Source of the DNA: Candidatus Altimarinota bacterium
Lineage (GTDB): Bacteria; Patescibacteriota; Gracilibacteria; UBA4473
Direction: 5' to 3'
DNA length: 6,588 nt
NCBI GenBank assembly: GCA_905478675.1
Contig: CAJQJI010000051.1
Location: 1-6,588 of the forward strand
Positions within the stretch are counted from its first letter, which is position 1. Each line of letters begins with the position of its first letter. The position numbers and the translations under genes were made by a program. The notes under the pieces are model-generated. The model saw only the letters and a list, made by a program, of their open reading frames with translations, was not told where the DNA came from and did not search any database. Shown in pieces: positions 5,582 through 6,588 of this stretch.

Positions 5582-5657
5582 CAAAAAAGACTCTACACAT
5601 AATAATCTATTCGTCACTTTTCAGGCGTTATTAGTGGTTTGCGATTTGTGAAAAAGT

Positions 5658-5933
5658 TTACAACTTCACTCGGTGGTTTAGCCGAATTAGTTTTTTAGCA
5701 CTGGTTTCACCACTTAAAATTTCAACGTCAGCGTTAAACTCTTTTTTAAGTAACTTCATCAAAGCTTTATTGGCTTTGCCTTGTTCCGGCGCGGTTTGTA
5801 AGCGGACTTTTACCGTGCCATCACTGAGTTGATCAAAGATTTCTGATCGTGGGGCACTCGGGGTTACCTTCACGTTTAAAACTAACGTTTGATGCGTTTT
5901 TAGGTCTGACTTAAGTTTTTGTAAAAAGGCCAT
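5658..5933 (-). CDS. yggU: YggU/DUF167 family small protein
   Basis: This 91-aa protein matches the DUF167 (YggU) family in length and sequence. The signature blocks are VTPSAPRSEI (23-32), the strand VKVRLQTAPEQGKANKAL (41-58) and EILSGETSAKKLIRL (71-85). The family is a small alpha/beta fold found across bacteria, archaea and eukaryotes without an established biochemical function. The protein is cytosolic, with no signal or membrane segment. The ATG at 5933 follows immediately on the TAA of the DsbA-like gene (5936-5934) with no base between, so translation is probably coupled by reinitiation. No separate promoter or Shine-Dalgarno sequence is visible. The stop is about 76 bp before the preferred ksgA start, or 40 bp before the alternative GTG. 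Confidence 0.9.
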   Translation of the reverse strand: MAFLQKLKSDLKTHQTLVLNVKVTPSAPRSEIFDQLSDGTVKVRLQTAPEQGKANKALMKLLKKEFNADVEILSGETSAKKLIRLNHRVKL

Positions 5934-6545
5934 TTAACGTACTTCGCCGGCTAAAACGCCTTTAATTAATCTTGAAAAGCTTTGTTCGGGGATCGTGCCT
6001 GGTAAGGGAATTGAATTATTAATTAAAAAATAAGGGGTCCCCGTAATCCCTAGTGCCGTGGCTTCATCCACATCAGCTTGAACTTTAGAACGCCCACCAC
6101 CATTGGCTACACAGGTGTTGAATTGATCCATATCAAGGCCAATAGACTCGGCCACGGCCTGCAAGTTTTCAGGTTCGTATTGCTGAAAATTTTCTTCAAA
6201 AAGTTTATCGTGGTAAGTTTCAAACATATCTTGTCGGCGGGCACATTCAGCGGTTTCAGCCACTAAATAGGTTTGGGCTGACAAGGGGAAGTGTTTTAGG
6301 GTAACTTCTATTTTATCACCAAATTCAGTTTTGAGATTTTTCATGGTGTAGTGTGAAGCCTTGCAGTGCCCACAGGCATAGTCAAAAAACTTAACAATCG
6401 ACGCTTTTTCGATGGGGGTGACAAGGGGGGAGTCCTCAGTATTTTCTTCTACTACTTCAACGGTTACGGCGGTCGGTTCATTGCTTGCGGGGGTTGAACA
6501 AGCCGTTATCGCAAGAGTCAAAAGTAGTAACGTAAGAAATTTCAT
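5934..6545 (-). CDS. DsbA-like thiol-disulfide oxidoreductase lipoprotein
   Basis: This 203-aa exported thioredoxin-fold protein begins with a lipoprotein signal peptide: MKFL, a Leu-rich core, and the lipobox ITAC with Cys16 as the expected lipidated residue. A hydrophilic linker (17-47) follows, then the DsbA/BdbD-type domain (thioredoxin_4-like). Its active site is FDYACGHC (54-61), with redox cysteines 58 and 61, the helical insertion carries Cys101 and Cys145, and the cis-proline loop is TGTPYF (168-173, Pro171). It should form or isomerise disulfides in exported proteins while anchored to the outer face of the cytoplasmic membrane, or to the outer membrane if one exists. No DsbB/BdbC partner is in the window. 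The ATG at 6545 fits the signal peptide exactly, and the 10 nt before it are A/T-rich with no Shine-Dalgarno sequence. It is probably the first gene of a unit with yggU and ksgA. Whether it acts as oxidase or isomerase cannot be told. Confidence 0.9.
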   Translation of the reverse strand: MKFLTLLLLTLAITACSTPASNEPTAVTVEVVEENTEDSPLVTPIEKASIVKFFDYACGHCKASHYTMKNLKTEFGDKIEVTLKHFPLSAQTYLVAETAECARRQDMFETYHDKLFEENFQQYEPENLQAVAESIGLDMDQFNTCVANGGGRSKVQADVDEATALGITGTPYFLINNSIPLPGTIPEQSFSRLIKGVLAGEVR

Positions 6546-6575
6546 TTTTTATTAAGATGAGACAGTGCGACGATC

Positions 6576-6581
6576 AGGAGG
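6576..6581 (+). promoter_or_regulatory. Shine-Dalgarno-like AGGAGG pointing out of the window
   Basis: AGGAGG lies 7 nt before the last base, the right distance for a start codon at or just past the window edge. It may be the ribosome binding site of a divergent gene to the right. It also forms part of a short inverted repeat (AGGAG/CTCCT, 6576-6587). With no coding sequence visible it could be chance. Confidence 0.2.
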
Positions 6582-6588
6582 ACTCCTA

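Noticed and set aside
1..6588. Alternative genetic code with UGA read as an amino acid
   Set aside because: All genes reach family-typical lengths with the standard bacterial code and no in-frame UGA needs to be read. All visible stops are TAA or TAG, which alone is not evidence of recoding.
1..6588. tRNA, rRNA, CRISPR array, insertion sequence or riboswitch
   Set aside because: No cloverleaf, no spaced direct repeats, no transposase and no recognisable aptamer were seen. The intergenic gaps are all short (122 bp or less).

Overview
The window is a compact stretch of bacterial chromosome, GC roughly in the low to mid forties by eye, read with the standard bacterial code. Sigma70-like promoters, a DsbA-like lipoprotein, a DUF4153 membrane protein, KsgA and an RsmF-type rRNA methyltransferase all indicate Bacteria. 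No gene fixes the phylum. A little-studied, candidate-phylum-like lineage would fit the divergent hypothetical and the atypical flavoprotein, but that is a guess. None of the visible starts has a clear Shine-Dalgarno sequence, and two genes have a good -10 box only 6-7 nt before the ATG, which suggests leaderless transcripts.

Layout. Positions 1-702 (+) hold the 3' part of a thioredoxin-reductase-fold flavoprotein that has lost both redox cysteines and the usual NADPH-binding arginines. It ends in a perfect 28-bp palindrome. A 122-bp gap holds a weak hairpin overlapping a good promoter, then comes an unrecognised 149-aa cysteine-containing protein (825-1274, +). Its stop codon directly abuts the stop of the convergent rsmF-like gene. 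Everything from 1275 to 6545 is on the minus strand. In transcription order these genes are a DsbA-like thiol-disulfide lipoprotein, a YggU/DUF167 protein, KsgA, a terminator, a DUF4153 membrane protein and the RsmF-like m5C methyltransferase.

How the genes fit together. dsbA-like, yggU-like and ksgA probably form one operon, with stop and start codons adjacent and then a short gap. The DUF4153 gene and rsmF each appear to have their own promoter. KsgA and RsmF both modify 16S rRNA near the decoding region, so ribosome maturation is the main theme. The reductase-like protein and the DsbA-like lipoprotein are both redox-fold proteins, but nothing shows that they interact.

The most unusual item is in ksgA. 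An in-frame insert of roughly 30-36 codons interrupts the methyltransferase between two conserved blocks, and its DNA folds into a long hairpin. This resembles palindromic elements that insert in frame into genes, such as the Rickettsia palindromic elements. A second hairpin sharing an 8-base arm sequence lies just downstream of ksgA. No complete new multi-gene system is evident.
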